This document shows positions 9,956-19,671 of a DNA stretch of 64,000 bases, one piece after another. This DNA is from Arenibacter sp. F26102 (lineage in GTDB: Bacteria; Bacteroidota; Bacteroidia; Flavobacteriales; Flavobacteriaceae): assembly GCF_023015865.1 (NCBI RefSeq), contig NZ_JALKBC010000001.1, positions 434,001 through 498,000 on the forward strand. Direction: 5' to 3'. Each line of letters begins with the position of its first letter. The first letter of the stretch is position 1. Under the pieces are notes generated by a model, which was not told where the DNA came from, ran no database searches, and was given only the letters and a program-made list of their open reading frames with translations. Position numbers and translations under genes: made by a program.

Positions 9956-10042
9956 AATTCAAGTTTGTAGGCTCCAAATATGTAATTTAAATATAATAAA
10001 GTCTTCTAATTTTATACTATATTACTTTTTTATACATTTTTT

Positions 10043-10903
10043 ATGGATATGGCATCACAGGACAGAAGGGTATTTAATCTTAAGGAATTTGGGATTAAAA
10101 GGGGTTTGTCCTTTGGTCATTATCGATACAATTCGGTAAAACCTGGTCTTGAAATCCACCGACATCAAGGGGCTTTGGAAATTTGCTTTTGTATGAAGGG
10201 GCAACAATATTATAAGATTGGGGAGCAGTTATACGAGCTTAACGGAAACGATATTTTTGTGGTACCTCCTGATACCTGGCATAGTACGGGCGAATTTCCT
10301 GAGGATAAAGGGGAATTGTTTTGGCTACAGATACTCTTGGATAGTTCGGTTGGTAAACTTTGTAACATGCCCAAAAAGCAATCGGATTTTTTGCTCAATG
10401 CACTACTGGATAAGTCACAACATATATTTAAGGGTTCATTTCAACTAAAGTTTATTTTGGAGAAATTAGTGGATCACTTGGGTAAAGTAGATTCCATGTT
10501 GTCGAGAATAATGGTAGGTCAATTGATAACCCAATTATTGTTGGAAACCGTAATCCTGTCCAAGAAATCCCAACAAAGTCCACCATCCATAAAATTGAAT
10601 ACTTTGGATAAGTATATTCAGAAACATCTATTCAGGATTATATATGTGGATGAAATGGCCAATGTAGTGGGGATGTCCACGGGGTACTTTAAGGCCTGGT
10701 TTAAGAAGGAAGCCGGGATGCCTCCAAAGGAATACGTAAACCGACTAAAAGTTGAACAGGCTAAAATAGATCTGCGGACCACTGAAACAGTTACTGAAGT
10801 GGCATTTGGCTTGGGTTTTGCTTCCTCCCAGTATTTTGCCACCACATTTAAGAAGTTTACTGGTGCTACACCTAAATCCTATAGAAGGATGCACAGGGAA
10901 TAA
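10043..10903 (+). CDS. AraC-family regulator with cupin sensor domain
   Basis: A 286-residue regulator. Residues 1-95 form an AraC-type cupin (GLEIHRHQGALEI, then DIFVVPPDTWHS) that should bind a sugar or related ligand. Residues from about 190 hold two helix-turn-helix motifs (VDEMANVVGMSTGYFKAWF and ETVTEVAFGLGFASSQYFATTFKKFTG). It is divergent from the PhyH/TIM-barrel pair, so those genes are the likely target. A strong terminator follows at 10940. Confidence 0.87.
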   Translation: MDMASQDRRVFNLKEFGIKRGLSFGHYRYNSVKPGLEIHRHQGALEICFCMKGQQYYKIGEQLYELNGNDIFVVPPDTWHSTGEFPEDKGELFWLQILLDSSVGKLCNMPKKQSDFLLNALLDKSQHIFKGSFQLKFILEKLVDHLGKVDSMLSRIMVGQLITQLLLETVILSKKSQQSPPSIKLNTLDKYIQKHLFRIIYVDEMANVVGMSTGYFKAWFKKEAGMPPKEYVNRLKVEQAKIDLRTTETVTEVAFGLGFASSQYFATTFKKFTGATPKSYRRMHRE

Positions 10904-10939
10904 TAATGGAACATTAATTTAACCTTCACTCTATCTAAA

Positions 10940-10973
10940 AAAAATCCGGAACCTTTAAGGTGTCCGGATTTTT
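10940..10973 (+). terminator. Rho-independent terminator of the AraC gene
   Basis: Perfect 11-bp arms AAAAATCCGGA (10940-10950) and TCCGGATTTTT (10963-10973) enclose a 12-base loop and begin about 36 bp after the AraC stop codon. The A-rich and T-rich flanks make it usable in both directions. Confidence 0.8.
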
Positions 10974-11327
10974 CAAAACTAACTCAACTCAATCTTTATC
11001 AGGTTCATTTAGAGGAACTTGAAGTGAACCTGAAAATTATTAAAACTCTAATATTTTATCGATTCATCACTGAAATCTTATGCAATATAAGTGGTTAGCC
11101 TCCATTCCGCTACCAATTAACTGACAAACACTGATACTTTTTGTGCATTTTTGGATTTATTGACGGAGATGAGGTATATATTTTAAGTAATAACTAAAAA
11201 AAGCAAAGATTAACTTTTTTGACTCCCAATCGGTACTAGGATGAAAGTACTCTTGCTTTACTTGCGGCGTCGTGGTTGTATGTTTCATATTATGAGACCG
11301 GATCAATAAACAACACCTATGGCATTA

Positions 11328-11370
11328 AAAACAAAGACACGGGTAGAAATTTCCTGCCCGTGTCTTGTTT
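11328..11370 (-). terminator. Rho-independent terminator of the SusC/SusD operon
   Basis: A stem of about 14 bp (AAAACAAAGACACGGG at 11328-11343 with CCCGTGTCTTGTTT at 11357-11370, one bulged A) lies about 115 bp past the SusD stop. Read on the minus strand, it is followed by a run of T. Confidence 0.75.
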
Positions 11371-11484
11371 ACTTGCATTATTACTGGAAGCCTTTTAGGC
11401 TTTCAAGAAATGCATAATAATTATTACAATGCTATTTCGCCTATGTGGTATACCTGTTTTAGGTATTCCTAGAGGCGGTATTAC

Positions 11485-12993
11485 TTAGTAACCTGTATTT
11501 TGTACTAGGTTAGGATTGTTCTGCATTTCAGATGTTGGTATTGGAAACAAAAGTTCCCTTGCTGTAAGCGCCTTATTTGGTAGGTAAGAGAAGTTATGGC
11601 CAACAAAATCTTCCAATACATTGGTTTCAGTGTTATACGCTTTTCTCCATCTTACCATGTCGTACCATGTCTTGTTTTCAAAACTCAACTCATGAATGCG
11701 CTCTATTCGTACCGCTTCTCTAAAAGCATCTTGTGAAAGACCTGTCAAGCCCACAAGTTCGGCACGATCTCTAATCAGATTTACGGCATCATATGCCTCA
11801 GTTGAAGGTCCACCTTCAGCTTCGTTAGCCGCTTCCGCATACATAAGCAATACATCTGCATAGCGATATAGGCACCAATTCAAATCGGATTGTGCGCTTC
11901 CTTCTTGCGCTTCAATATCAAAATGTTTAAAGATATAAGGGGCTCCGAGATTGACACTGGTGTTGCGATCGGCATCTAAAGTATAACTGTTAAAATAGAA
12001 TTGCTTTTCTTCCGCCCGTTTATCGCCCGCCTCGTAGGAGTCCACAAAGGAGTTCGTTGAAAAGATACCACCGGTTTGTGCCGAATAGGCCGAAATTCCC
12101 AAGTTATATGGTAAAATTCCTGGCTGCCAGTTTCCATCTTGAATACCTGCCGCGAATTGGGTCATAAAGATGTATTCCCCTGAATTTTTGGTGGCAGGGT
12201 CATGCAACTCGTCATAGGTATCAAAAAGGCCAAACTCGTCCGAATCCACTACCTCTTTAGCCTTGGCGGCGGCAAGCGCGTAATTCTCTGTTTTTTGAAG
12301 CGGATAGCCTGCCATGGTCAAATATACATCTGCCAATAAGGTCTTAATGGCGCCCAAAGATACTCTACCAGACGTATCTCTCCAGTCTAGGCCAGCGCTT
12401 TCGGCTTCTTTAAGATCGTTGACGATTAGGTCATAGACCGCTTCTGGCGAAGATTGTTCAGGGTACAATTGCTCCGATCCCAAATCTACCGAATTGGTAA
12501 TGATAGGAATGTTTCCGAACATTCTTACCAAACCAAAATAATAGTAGGCTCTAAAGAATTTGGCTTCTGCCAAATACTTTTGCTTAAGATCTTCGTCCAT
12601 ATTTATGTCCGGGATTTTTTCAATTGCCAGGTTGGCCCTAGAGATGCCTAAATAATATCCCGTCCAGTAACTGTTTCCATATCCATTGTCCGAATTATTA
12701 ATTAAATCCTTTACCAAGTAAATGTTTGTCGCCTGTCCCAATGAGGTGTTGGCCAAACCTGTGGCAAATTCGAGCATCATCCATGTACCTCCACCAAAAC
12801 CACTGTTGGTAATTGAAATCAACGGTTCATATGCCCCATTAACGGCACTCTGGGCATGTGCGGCCGTGGTAAAGTAGGTGTCGGTTGTGAAGTTGGATTC
12901 ATCTTCTTCATCCAAAAAATTACTACATGCCGTTATGCTTGATATTGCGGTTACGACGGCTATAGCTCTTATAAAGTTTCTATAGATTTTCAT
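11485..12993 (-). CDS. SusD/RagB-family nutrient-binding lipoprotein
   Basis: A 502-residue outer-membrane lipoprotein counted from the ATG at 12993, which opens a signal ending in a lipobox (SSITACSN). An earlier in-frame ATG at 13026 would overlap the SusC stop and spoil the signal. The mature protein has the SusD-type TPR N-terminus (FFRAYYYFGLVRMFGNIPII, DVYLTMAG) and the C-terminal SusD signature (RYADVLLMYAEAANEAEGG, then RIHELSFENKTWYDMVRWRK). It caps the SusC barrel and binds oligosaccharide at the cell surface. It starts 19 bp after susC and is followed by a terminator, so it ends the sigma/anti-sigma/SusC/SusD unit. Confidence 0.9.
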   Translation of the reverse strand: MKIYRNFIRAIAVVTAISSITACSNFLDEEDESNFTTDTYFTTAAHAQSAVNGAYEPLISITNSGFGGGTWMMLEFATGLANTSLGQATNIYLVKDLINNSDNGYGNSYWTGYYLGISRANLAIEKIPDINMDEDLKQKYLAEAKFFRAYYYFGLVRMFGNIPIITNSVDLGSEQLYPEQSSPEAVYDLIVNDLKEAESAGLDWRDTSGRVSLGAIKTLLADVYLTMAGYPLQKTENYALAAAKAKEVVDSDEFGLFDTYDELHDPATKNSGEYIFMTQFAAGIQDGNWQPGILPYNLGISAYSAQTGGIFSTNSFVDSYEAGDKRAEEKQFYFNSYTLDADRNTSVNLGAPYIFKHFDIEAQEGSAQSDLNWCLYRYADVLLMYAEAANEAEGGPSTEAYDAVNLIRDRAELVGLTGLSQDAFREAVRIERIHELSFENKTWYDMVRWRKAYNTETNVLEDFVGHNFSYLPNKALTARELLFPIPTSEMQNNPNLVQNTGY

Positions 12994-13012
12994 TTTTTTA
13001 TCTTTTATAGGG

Positions 13013-16000
13013 TTATAGTCCAACATTTAATCCTAGCATAAAGGTTCGAGGTCTCGGATAATCGTAAAGAGAGAATCCTTGATCGAAAGCTCCACCACCA
13101 TTCGAACTTTCAGGGTCGTACCCTGGATATTTCGTTGCCACAAAAAAGTTTTGCACCGAGGTATATACCCTTAGGCGATTCAAGTGTAAACGTTCCACCA
13201 ATTCAGGTTTGAAAACATAGGAAAGCATCAAGTTTCTTCCTCTTAAAAAGGCAGCATCCTTTAATTTTCCTGAATCGTTATTGGTGTCATATCCAGCAGC
13301 AATTGGTCTTATCTGTGCAATGTCGGTATCCTGATTGTCCGGAGTCCACGCATTTAAAACTGTTGCGAAGCTATTAGCTATGGTCTGACGGTCTTCGGCA
13401 GAGTGTTCGTCACGGTACATTACACTATTACCATATTGAAATTGCAGGTCTACCAGTAGCTCAAAATTGCTATACCTGAAGGTGTTTGAAAAAGTTCCAA
13501 AACCATCGGCAATACCTTTCCCAATGATGGCACGGTCATCGCTATTGATGGCCCCATCATTGTTAAGGTCACGGTATTTGATGTCACCGGGCAATCTATC
13601 ATAGATGGCGGCCTGGGCTGCCTCATCGGTGTTCCATGTACCTTCATCAATATATCCGAAGAAAGTACCAACAGGCTCGCCAACACGGATCAAGGTAGAC
13701 CCCAAGAAAATATCGGCACCTCCTGAAAGTGCAGTTACTTCGTTTTTATTGATTGAAATATTGAAGTTACTGCTCCATCCAAATAGTTCATTATCAAAAT
13801 TGACAGTATTTAAATTAATTTCAACCCCCTTATTTTCCAAACTTCCAACGTTTCTAAATACATTGGTAAAACCACTTGAAGAGGGAACGGGAGCATTAAG
13901 TAGCATATCGGAAGTCAACTTTCTGTACACATCAATTTCCAACCCGATACGATTATTAAATAGACCCAATTCAACACCGGCATCTACTTGTTCCGTTTTT
14001 TCCCATTTTAAATCGGGATTGGCCATACGACCCGGGACAGTATAGGCGGAGCGGGCGCCATTAAAAATTACCGAACCATTGGTCAAGCCGGCTAATCCTT
14101 GATAAGCTGGCAATTCTGAGTTACCTGTTGCACCATAACTAGCTCTAATTTTAAGATTGGAAATGGTTTCGTTCTGTGAGAGAAAATCCTCTTCGGAAGC
14201 CCTCCAGGCCAATGCAGCTGATGGGAAAAAGGCAAACTGGTTTTCCGGTCCAAATTTAGAGGATCCGTCAGCTCTACCTGTAAGCGTCAACAAATATTTG
14301 TTCATGTAGTTGTAGTTGACACGCCCAAAATAAGAGTTGAGTCCGTAAGCAATTTTGCTCGAACTTGGCGTCTGTGGGTTAGACCCTGCACCAAGGTTGT
14401 TAAAGCCATAAAAGTCATCGGCAAACCCTCGGGTCGATGCTGTTGCACTAAACTGATCAACATGTTGCCAGGAAAGTCCTGCCATGGCCGTTAGGGAGTT
14501 ATTGCTGTCAAAATCTTTGTTATAGGTCAAATAGTTTTCAAATTGCCAAGAATTATAACGTGAGTTTGAGACACTTGCAGCACCATCGGGCAAGGCTATA
14601 TATCTTAGGTCCTTACCGCCGTAATAATCGTTTCTTTGATTGATGATATTGGTTCCTAAGGTAGTTCGTAATACAAGGTTTTTATTAAATTCAATACTGC
14701 CATAAAAGCTACCCAAAACGGTCTGGGTCTTGAGGTAATATCTTCGATCGTTCGCAACAGCCACTGGGCTGCCACCACCCTCCATTCCAGGATAGTGTAT
14801 GTTAGATCCCCAAGTGCCATCCTCATAACGGACCGGTATAATAGGTAGGGCCTCATATACCTGACGCATTGTGGTGATACCACCACCTCCAAGTTGATCT
14901 ACTTGTTTTTCGTCTTGGTCGTTGTAGCTTAGGCTACCTCCAACTTTTAACCAGTCGTTAACCTCCGTATCCAAAGTAAATCTACCTGAATAGCGCTTCA
15001 GCCATGATTCCACAATAAGTCCTTCTTCATCCCTAAAACCCATAAACAGTCCAAAATTGGATTTTTGGTTACCACCTGTAAATGAAAGTTGGTGATTTTG
15101 GGTAATAGCGTCCCTAATAGCTTCATCTTGCCAATCGGTATCATAAAGCGGGTTGCCACTGGCATCAAAAAGTCTTGGGTCGGTTCTTTTTAATCTAGGG
15201 TCGGTATATCTTCCACCGGCCCATCCTTCAGGGTCAAATTTTTCAGCATTGGCATATGCGATTTCCTCAACACGAAGAAACTCTTCAGAATTTAAAAGAT
15301 CAAGTTTTTTAGGTAAGGTTCCTATGCTGAAATCCACGTCATAATTAAGTCGGGTTTCACCAGAAGTAGTTCCTTTTTTGGTAGATACAAGAATTACACC
15401 ATTGGCACCTCTGGCACCATATATGGCCGTAGCGGAAGCATCTTTTAAAACTTCAATGGATGCTATATCATTAGGGTTCAGATAATCTATTGGGGTACTA
15501 CCGTTAGATAATCCGGTCGCATTAAGGATTACACCGTCTATTACATAGAGTGGCGTATTGGCGATACTAACTGAGGTATTACCACGGATTCTTACTACTG
15601 TTCTACCCCCTGGTCGTCCAGAGCCGGAAGTTATGTTTACACCTGCCACCTTACCAGCCATTGCTTGGTTTAATGAGGCAGCCGGTCTTTCTGCCAATTC
15701 TTCGGACTTAATGGAGCCCACTGCTCCGGTGAGGTCACTTTTCTTCTGTGTACCATACCCGATCAATACTACCTCATCCAATCCAGCAGCACTTTCTTCC
15801 AAACTCACCGAAATAGTAGTTTGTCCATTCAAAGGAATTTCTTTGGATGCAAATCCAATGTAGGAAACGACTAGGGTTGCATTCTGATTGGCTACGTCAA
15901 GTGAAAAATTACCGTCAAAATCGGCTGTAACCCCATTAGTGGTTCCTTTTTCCACAATGTTCGCCCCAGGTAAGGGGGTTCCGTCCGAATCGGTAATGGT

Positions 16001-16420
16001 TCCGCTTACAGTTTGTTGTTCAACAGCATTATTTAGGGGGGCAATGGATTTATTTGTTTTGCCCGTTTTTAAAATAATCTGCTTGTTCTTGACGCTGAAA
16101 TAAATATCCGTTGCTTCAAATAGATCTTCCAAAATATTTGATATAGGCTCTTTATCCACGTTAACGGAAACAGTTCTCGTTAAATTCACCTTTTCATGGT
16201 TGTACAGAAACCTAAAATCCGAAAGGGATTCAATTTCATTAAAAACCTGTTGAACGCTAACGTTCTTTAGGTTTAATGTAATTTTTGTGTTCTGTCCATA
16301 TGTGTTGGCCTGAATTTTAAACAGAGAAACTATCAGTAATAGAGTTGTTAGTTTCATCTTTAAATGATGTTTGCTTAGCCAATCCGCATGGAAAGGCCGG
16401 ACTAATTTTAATTTTTTCAT
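13013..16420 (-). CDS. SusC/RagA TonB-dependent outer-membrane transporter with STN domain
   Basis: A 1135-residue barrel transporter. After a long signal region (to about ANTYGQ) comes an STN signalling domain (about 45-115, KITLNLKNVSVQQVFNEIE), a carboxypeptidase-like beta domain (about 135-210, VSGTITDSDGTPLPGANIV), the TonB plug (about 220-345, with YGTQKKSDLTGAVGSI and the SusC hallmark GARGANGVILVSTKKG) and a beta barrel to the end. The STN domain fits control by the FecR/ECF pair upstream: ligand binding in the barrel would release the sigma factor. A 147-bp gap from fecR leaves room for its own promoter. The imported glycan is not specified by sequence; a fucose-rich one is inferred from neighbours. 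Confidence 0.92.
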   Translation of the reverse strand: MKKLKLVRPFHADWLSKHHLKMKLTTLLLIVSLFKIQANTYGQNTKITLNLKNVSVQQVFNEIESLSDFRFLYNHEKVNLTRTVSVNVDKEPISNILEDLFEATDIYFSVKNKQIILKTGKTNKSIAPLNNAVEQQTVSGTITDSDGTPLPGANIVEKGTTNGVTADFDGNFSLDVANQNATLVVSYIGFASKEIPLNGQTTISVSLEESAAGLDEVVLIGYGTQKKSDLTGAVGSIKSEELAERPAASLNQAMAGKVAGVNITSGSGRPGGRTVVRIRGNTSVSIANTPLYVIDGVILNATGLSNGSTPIDYLNPNDIASIEVLKDASATAIYGARGANGVILVSTKKGTTSGETRLNYDVDFSIGTLPKKLDLLNSEEFLRVEEIAYANAEKFDPEGWAGGRYTDPRLKRTDPRLFDASGNPLYDTDWQDEAIRDAITQNHQLSFTGGNQKSNFGLFMGFRDEEGLIVESWLKRYSGRFTLDTEVNDWLKVGGSLSYNDQDEKQVDQLGGGGITTMRQVYEALPIIPVRYEDGTWGSNIHYPGMEGGGSPVAVANDRRYYLKTQTVLGSFYGSIEFNKNLVLRTTLGTNIINQRNDYYGGKDLRYIALPDGAASVSNSRYNSWQFENYLTYNKDFDSNNSLTAMAGLSWQHVDQFSATASTRGFADDFYGFNNLGAGSNPQTPSSSKIAYGLNSYFGRVNYNYMNKYLLTLTGRADGSSKFGPENQFAFFPSAALAWRASEEDFLSQNETISNLKIRASYGATGNSELPAYQGLAGLTNGSVIFNGARSAYTVPGRMANPDLKWEKTEQVDAGVELGLFNNRIGLEIDVYRKLTSDMLLNAPVPSSSGFTNVFRNVGSLENKGVEINLNTVNFDNELFGWSSNFNISINKNEVTALSGGADIFLGSTLIRVGEPVGTFFGYIDEGTWNTDEAAQAAIYDRLPGDIKYRDLNNDGAINSDDRAIIGKGIADGFGTFSNTFRYSNFELLVDLQFQYGNSVMYRDEHSAEDRQTIANSFATVLNAWTPDNQDTDIAQIRPIAAGYDTNNDSGKLKDAAFLRGRNLMLSYVFKPELVERLHLNRLRVYTSVQNFFVATKYPGYDPESSNGGGAFDQGFSLYDYPRPRTFMLGLNVGL

Positions 16421-16567
16421 ACTTTTGTAAAGGTTTGGTGATTAAACATTTCATTTGTTTATATCACTTTCTTATGCCGGGGAATGCGCCAACATTTTCC
16501 GGTTTTTTTGTAAAAGTGATTTTTCTAGTGCACATGTTTTTAGTTCATTTTCATTGGCATCCTTTTT

Positions 16568-17788
16568 TTAATTAGTATTGGTATCGAGTATTATAATTTT
16601 GGAACCCTCCTGTATAAATTCAAAGGGGGTATCTTCCTTAAAAGCTTCCAGGATTTCTATAATGGTTTCATCTCTAAATGTGGCCGTGTAAATTTGATTT
16701 TCCAATCGTCCACTTTTATCTTCGATAGTAATATTGAAGTGCCTTTCCAATTTTGTCCTAATATTATAAAAGGGGGAAGCCTTAAACACAAGATACCCAT
16801 CTATCCATGCGGTATAAATATCGGTATCCACTTCCTTTATGGTCATTGTATTGCTAATTTTGTTCCATTCTGCACTTTGTCCAGGGACTAGCTGGGAGGC
16901 AGAATTTGTTTTTAGATCAGCACCTTCTTTGTAAAGTACTACGGCACCTTCAACCAAGACGGTGCTGATGTCCTCATCTTCGGGATAGAAACTTAGGTTA
17001 AATTGGGTACCCAATACCTTTATGTTCATTTCGTCCGCATTTACGATAAAAGGGTGTGCCTTGTCTTTGGCTACGTCGAAATAGGCCTCTCCTTTTAAAA
17101 ACACTTTCCTTTCCTCCCCGGCCAGAAAATTCACGGGGTATCTAATGGAGCTTCCAGAATTCATCTTTACTTTGGTTCCATCGGACAGCACAAGGTCAAA
17201 TTGTCTTCCATAGGGTATATGAAGCGTATTGTATACCAGTTCGTTTTGGGTTTCAACACCTGAGTATTGTAATGAATTACCCTGTTGTGAAGCAATCAAA
17301 TTTCCGCTTTTAGTGGTAATCTTTCGCTTCCCATTTTCTGAGATTGTTTCAATGGTACCGTTGTCCAAATGCAATGTAATTGCGTCAGAATTTAGATTGT
17401 GCTGAATTGCTATTGGTGTTGTTGGCAATTCGGTGTTTTTTTGGTTGAAAAAGTATATGCCTGCCAGTAATAATAGGGTTGCTGCAATACCGGACCAAAA
17501 TCCAATACTTGAGTGGGGAAAAAATGATCTAACTTTTTTTTTATTTTCAATGTCTTCTATCTTGTTAAGTATTTTCTGTAATAGAATTTTGGAGTCCTGA
17601 TCTTTTCTATTCTTAATAGGCAGGTTTCCTTTTTTTGCTTTATCCCAGTGTTTGGCCCAAATTTCATGCTGAATTATATCCATATCAGAACTATCAATCA
17701 GCTCAGTTAGACAATCCAATTCCTTTTTAGAAATGGTATTGTCCACCAATTTCTGGAGGAGCTCATCCAATTTGTTTGCGTTCTGCAT
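16568..17788 (-). CDS. FecR-family anti-sigma factor
   Basis: A 406-residue inner-membrane protein. An N-terminal cytoplasmic region (about 1-88) would hold the sigma factor. One membrane span follows (about 90-115, FWSGIAATLLLLAGIYFF), then a periplasmic FecR domain (about 185-290, with LSDGTKVKMNSGSSIRYP and FDVAKDKAHPFIV) and a C-terminal domain that contacts the STN domain of the transporter (DUF4974-like, ending IILDTNTN). It sits between the ECF sigma and the SusC genes, the usual order for these trans-envelope switches. Confidence 0.9.
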   Translation of the reverse strand: MQNANKLDELLQKLVDNTISKKELDCLTELIDSSDMDIIQHEIWAKHWDKAKKGNLPIKNRKDQDSKILLQKILNKIEDIENKKKVRSFFPHSSIGFWSGIAATLLLLAGIYFFNQKNTELPTTPIAIQHNLNSDAITLHLDNGTIETISENGKRKITTKSGNLIASQQGNSLQYSGVETQNELVYNTLHIPYGRQFDLVLSDGTKVKMNSGSSIRYPVNFLAGEERKVFLKGEAYFDVAKDKAHPFIVNADEMNIKVLGTQFNLSFYPEDEDISTVLVEGAVVLYKEGADLKTNSASQLVPGQSAEWNKISNTMTIKEVDTDIYTAWIDGYLVFKASPFYNIRTKLERHFNITIEDKSGRLENQIYTATFRDETIIEILEAFKEDTPFEFIQEGSKIIILDTNTN

Positions 17789-17888
17789 CTACGGTATTTT
17801 AATAGTAGTATTATGGGCTGTATAAGTAATACACCCCAAAAATGATAAAGTCCCAAATTTGGATTGAATTTTTTACGAAATAGATAAT

Positions 17889-18479
17889 TTATGTAAAAAG
17901 AAGTAGACTTATTAGAAAAAAATATATGCTATCTGCCATATAAGGTTTCAACTCTGTCTTTATGATTTGTAGGGTTTTCCAAAGGTGGTTTTTCACCGTT
18001 TTTTGCGTTATTCCCAAAAGATTGGCTATTTCCTCATTGCTTTTGCCTTGTTGTTTGGACAATACGAAAATACTTCGCTTTTGAGTGGGAATTTGTTGAA
18101 GGATATCATTTACGATGTCCTCATATTCACCTAGTAGAATGGTGTTTTCTGTTTCCTCATTTAAGAAGCTAATGTTTTTCCAGTATTCCTTCTTTAGGGA
18201 TTCCTGATTGGCAATACTTCTTAAATAATTATAAGTTGCATTTTTTGCAATTGTAAAAATGAAGGCATCAAAAGAATGCTCAAGAACAATGGTCTCCTTT
18301 TTTGTCCAAATCTTAATAAATACTTCCTGTAGTATCTCTTCGGTGGCGTAATCCGACTTCGTGATCGAGTGTATGAAATAGTACAACCTTTTTTCATACA
18401 ATTCAAAAACAGTTTTGAATGCCGACCTATTTCCTTTTATTAAGGAAGCTAACAATTGGTCTAAGGGTTGTCCTGACAT
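17889..18479 (-). CDS. ECF RNA polymerase sigma factor
   Basis: A 196-residue group IV sigma factor of the Bacteroidota type. Region 2 covers about 20-90 (DYATEEILQEVFIKIWTKK). Region 4 covers about 125-180 (IPTQKRSIFVLSKQQGKSNEEI, TQKTVKNHLWKTL). It ends in a hydrophobic tail (SIYFFLISLLLFT) that may touch the membrane or FecR. It is first in a four-gene unit with FecR, SusC and SusD and is divergent from the AraC gene at 18703. It should direct transcription of the SusC/D genes when FecR lets go. Confidence 0.9.
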   Translation of the reverse strand: MSGQPLDQLLASLIKGNRSAFKTVFELYEKRLYYFIHSITKSDYATEEILQEVFIKIWTKKETIVLEHSFDAFIFTIAKNATYNYLRSIANQESLKKEYWKNISFLNEETENTILLGEYEDIVNDILQQIPTQKRSIFVLSKQQGKSNEEIANLLGITQKTVKNHLWKTLQIIKTELKPYMADSIYFFLISLLLFT

Positions 18480-18621
18480 TTCGAAAGCAATTAAAAGATT
18501 AGAATTTATTTAAAAAATTTAAGGTATTTTTTTTCGAGAAATATATAACCTCTAAAAGATAACGTCCGAAATTAAGTGGTATTTTCTTTCATTTCAACTA
18601 AAAATTACACATTTAGCAATA

Positions 18622-18656
18622 CTTTTTTTGCCAATTTTTAATCGGTGCAAAAAAAG
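18622..18656. promoter_or_regulatory. Perfect 10-bp inverted repeat between divergent regulators
   Basis: Arms CTTTTTTTGC (18622-18631) and GCAAAAAAAG (18647-18656) are exact complements with a 15-base spacer. The repeat lies 46 bp upstream of the AraC start at 18703 and about 143 bp upstream of the sigma gene. An operator for one or both promoters is plausible. Confidence 0.4.
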
Positions 18657-18702
18657 ATGTATATTTAAAATCTCATTACGCTTTTGTTATTTATCTTATT
18701 TT

Positions 18703-19569
18703 ATGAAATTACACCTTCTTAACAGGGCCAGTTTACAGAACAGTTCCTTTACCGTTACACAAAATAGTTATTCCCATTTCTTAAAAATTTGGCATTATCA
18801 CCCGGAATTGGAATTAGTTTATATTGCGAAAAGTACGGGAACGCGTTTCATTGGAGACGGAATTGAAAAATTTTCAGAAGGAGATCTGGTATTGATCGGT
18901 AAAAACCTTCCACATATGTGGCTTAATGATGAAGTTTATTTCGAGCCCGATTCGGACTTGGTTTCCGAAGCCATCGCCATACACTTTAAGGAAGATTTCT
19001 TAGGGTTGGAATTTTTGGGTGCCATAGAGATGAAACCTATATTGCAATTGATAAAAAGGGCGGCCCAGGGAATAAAATTTTCCAATATAGACCATAAGGT
19101 TGTTGAAAAAATTAAGAAACTGCACAGCCTGGAACCATTTGAAAAAACAATCAAGTTTATTGAGATTTTGTATAAATTGGCAAATCATGAGGAATATCAA
19201 TTATTGTCCAGCCCTGGATTTTTAAATACCTTTAATAAAACGGATAATAAGGGTCTGGATGAAATATATGAGTTTGTATTCAAGAATTTCAACCAACCAA
19301 TTGGTTCAAAAGATGTGGCGGAAATTGCAAAAATGAACCCTTCGGCCTTTAGTAGGTTTTTTAAACGAATCCATAGAAAAACATTTACGCGTTATCTAAA
19401 TGAAATAAGAATAGGGTATGCATGTAAATTACTTATAGAGAATAGGAATAACATTACCCCGGTTTGTTACGAGTCGGGCTTTAATAATATTTCGAATTTT
19501 AATAGACATTTCAAGTCAATTACAGGCATGTCCCCCTCTGATTATATTAAACTTCATACTCAAAAGTAG
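18703..19569 (+). CDS. AraC-family regulator
   Basis: A 288-residue regulator read from the ATG at 18703, which opens MKLHLLNRASLQNSSF. An earlier frame start at 18628 runs through the inverted repeat and adds non-conserved residues. Residues 1-110 form a cupin (IWHYHPELELVYI, EGDLVLIGKNLPHMW). Two helix-turn-helix motifs lie at about 190-285 (AEIAKMNPSAFSRFFKRI, VCYESGFNNISNFNRHFKSITG). It is followed by L-fuconate dehydratase on the same strand, so it is a good candidate regulator of the fucose genes. Its ligand could be L-fucose or a pathway intermediate; this is inference. Confidence 0.87.
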   Translation: MKLHLLNRASLQNSSFTVTQNSYSHFLKIWHYHPELELVYIAKSTGTRFIGDGIEKFSEGDLVLIGKNLPHMWLNDEVYFEPDSDLVSEAIAIHFKEDFLGLEFLGAIEMKPILQLIKRAAQGIKFSNIDHKVVEKIKKLHSLEPFEKTIKFIEILYKLANHEEYQLLSSPGFLNTFNKTDNKGLDEIYEFVFKNFNQPIGSKDVAEIAKMNPSAFSRFFKRIHRKTFTRYLNEIRIGYACKLLIENRNNITPVCYESGFNNISNFNRHFKSITGMSPSDYIKLHTQK

Positions 19570-19643
19570 AGAAAATGATAATTTCGGTCAAAAAAGTATC
19601 AGAATTGGTGCTTCTAGTGGTGGTTCTAAAAATGGTTTGGATT

Positions 19644-19651
19644 TAGTTTTG
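19644..19651 (+). promoter_or_regulatory. Possible -7 element of the fucose gene cluster
   Basis: TAGTTTTG matches the TAnnTTTG -7 consensus known for Bacteroidetes and lies 20 bp before the dehydratase ATG. No convincing -33 element was found at the right spacing, so the call is weak. Confidence 0.3.
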
Positions 19652-19671
19652 TTTCTTTAATATTATTCCAA

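Larger units (their letters stand above)
10904..11484. other. Intergenic region of 580 bp between convergent units
   Basis: The AraC gene ends on the left and the SusD gene on the right, so both sides are 3' ends. It holds two clear terminator hairpins and one weaker inverted repeat (TCAGGTTCA at 10999-11007 with TGAACCTGA at 11025-11033), each treated as non-coding. No open frame of note is seen. Confidence 0.6.
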
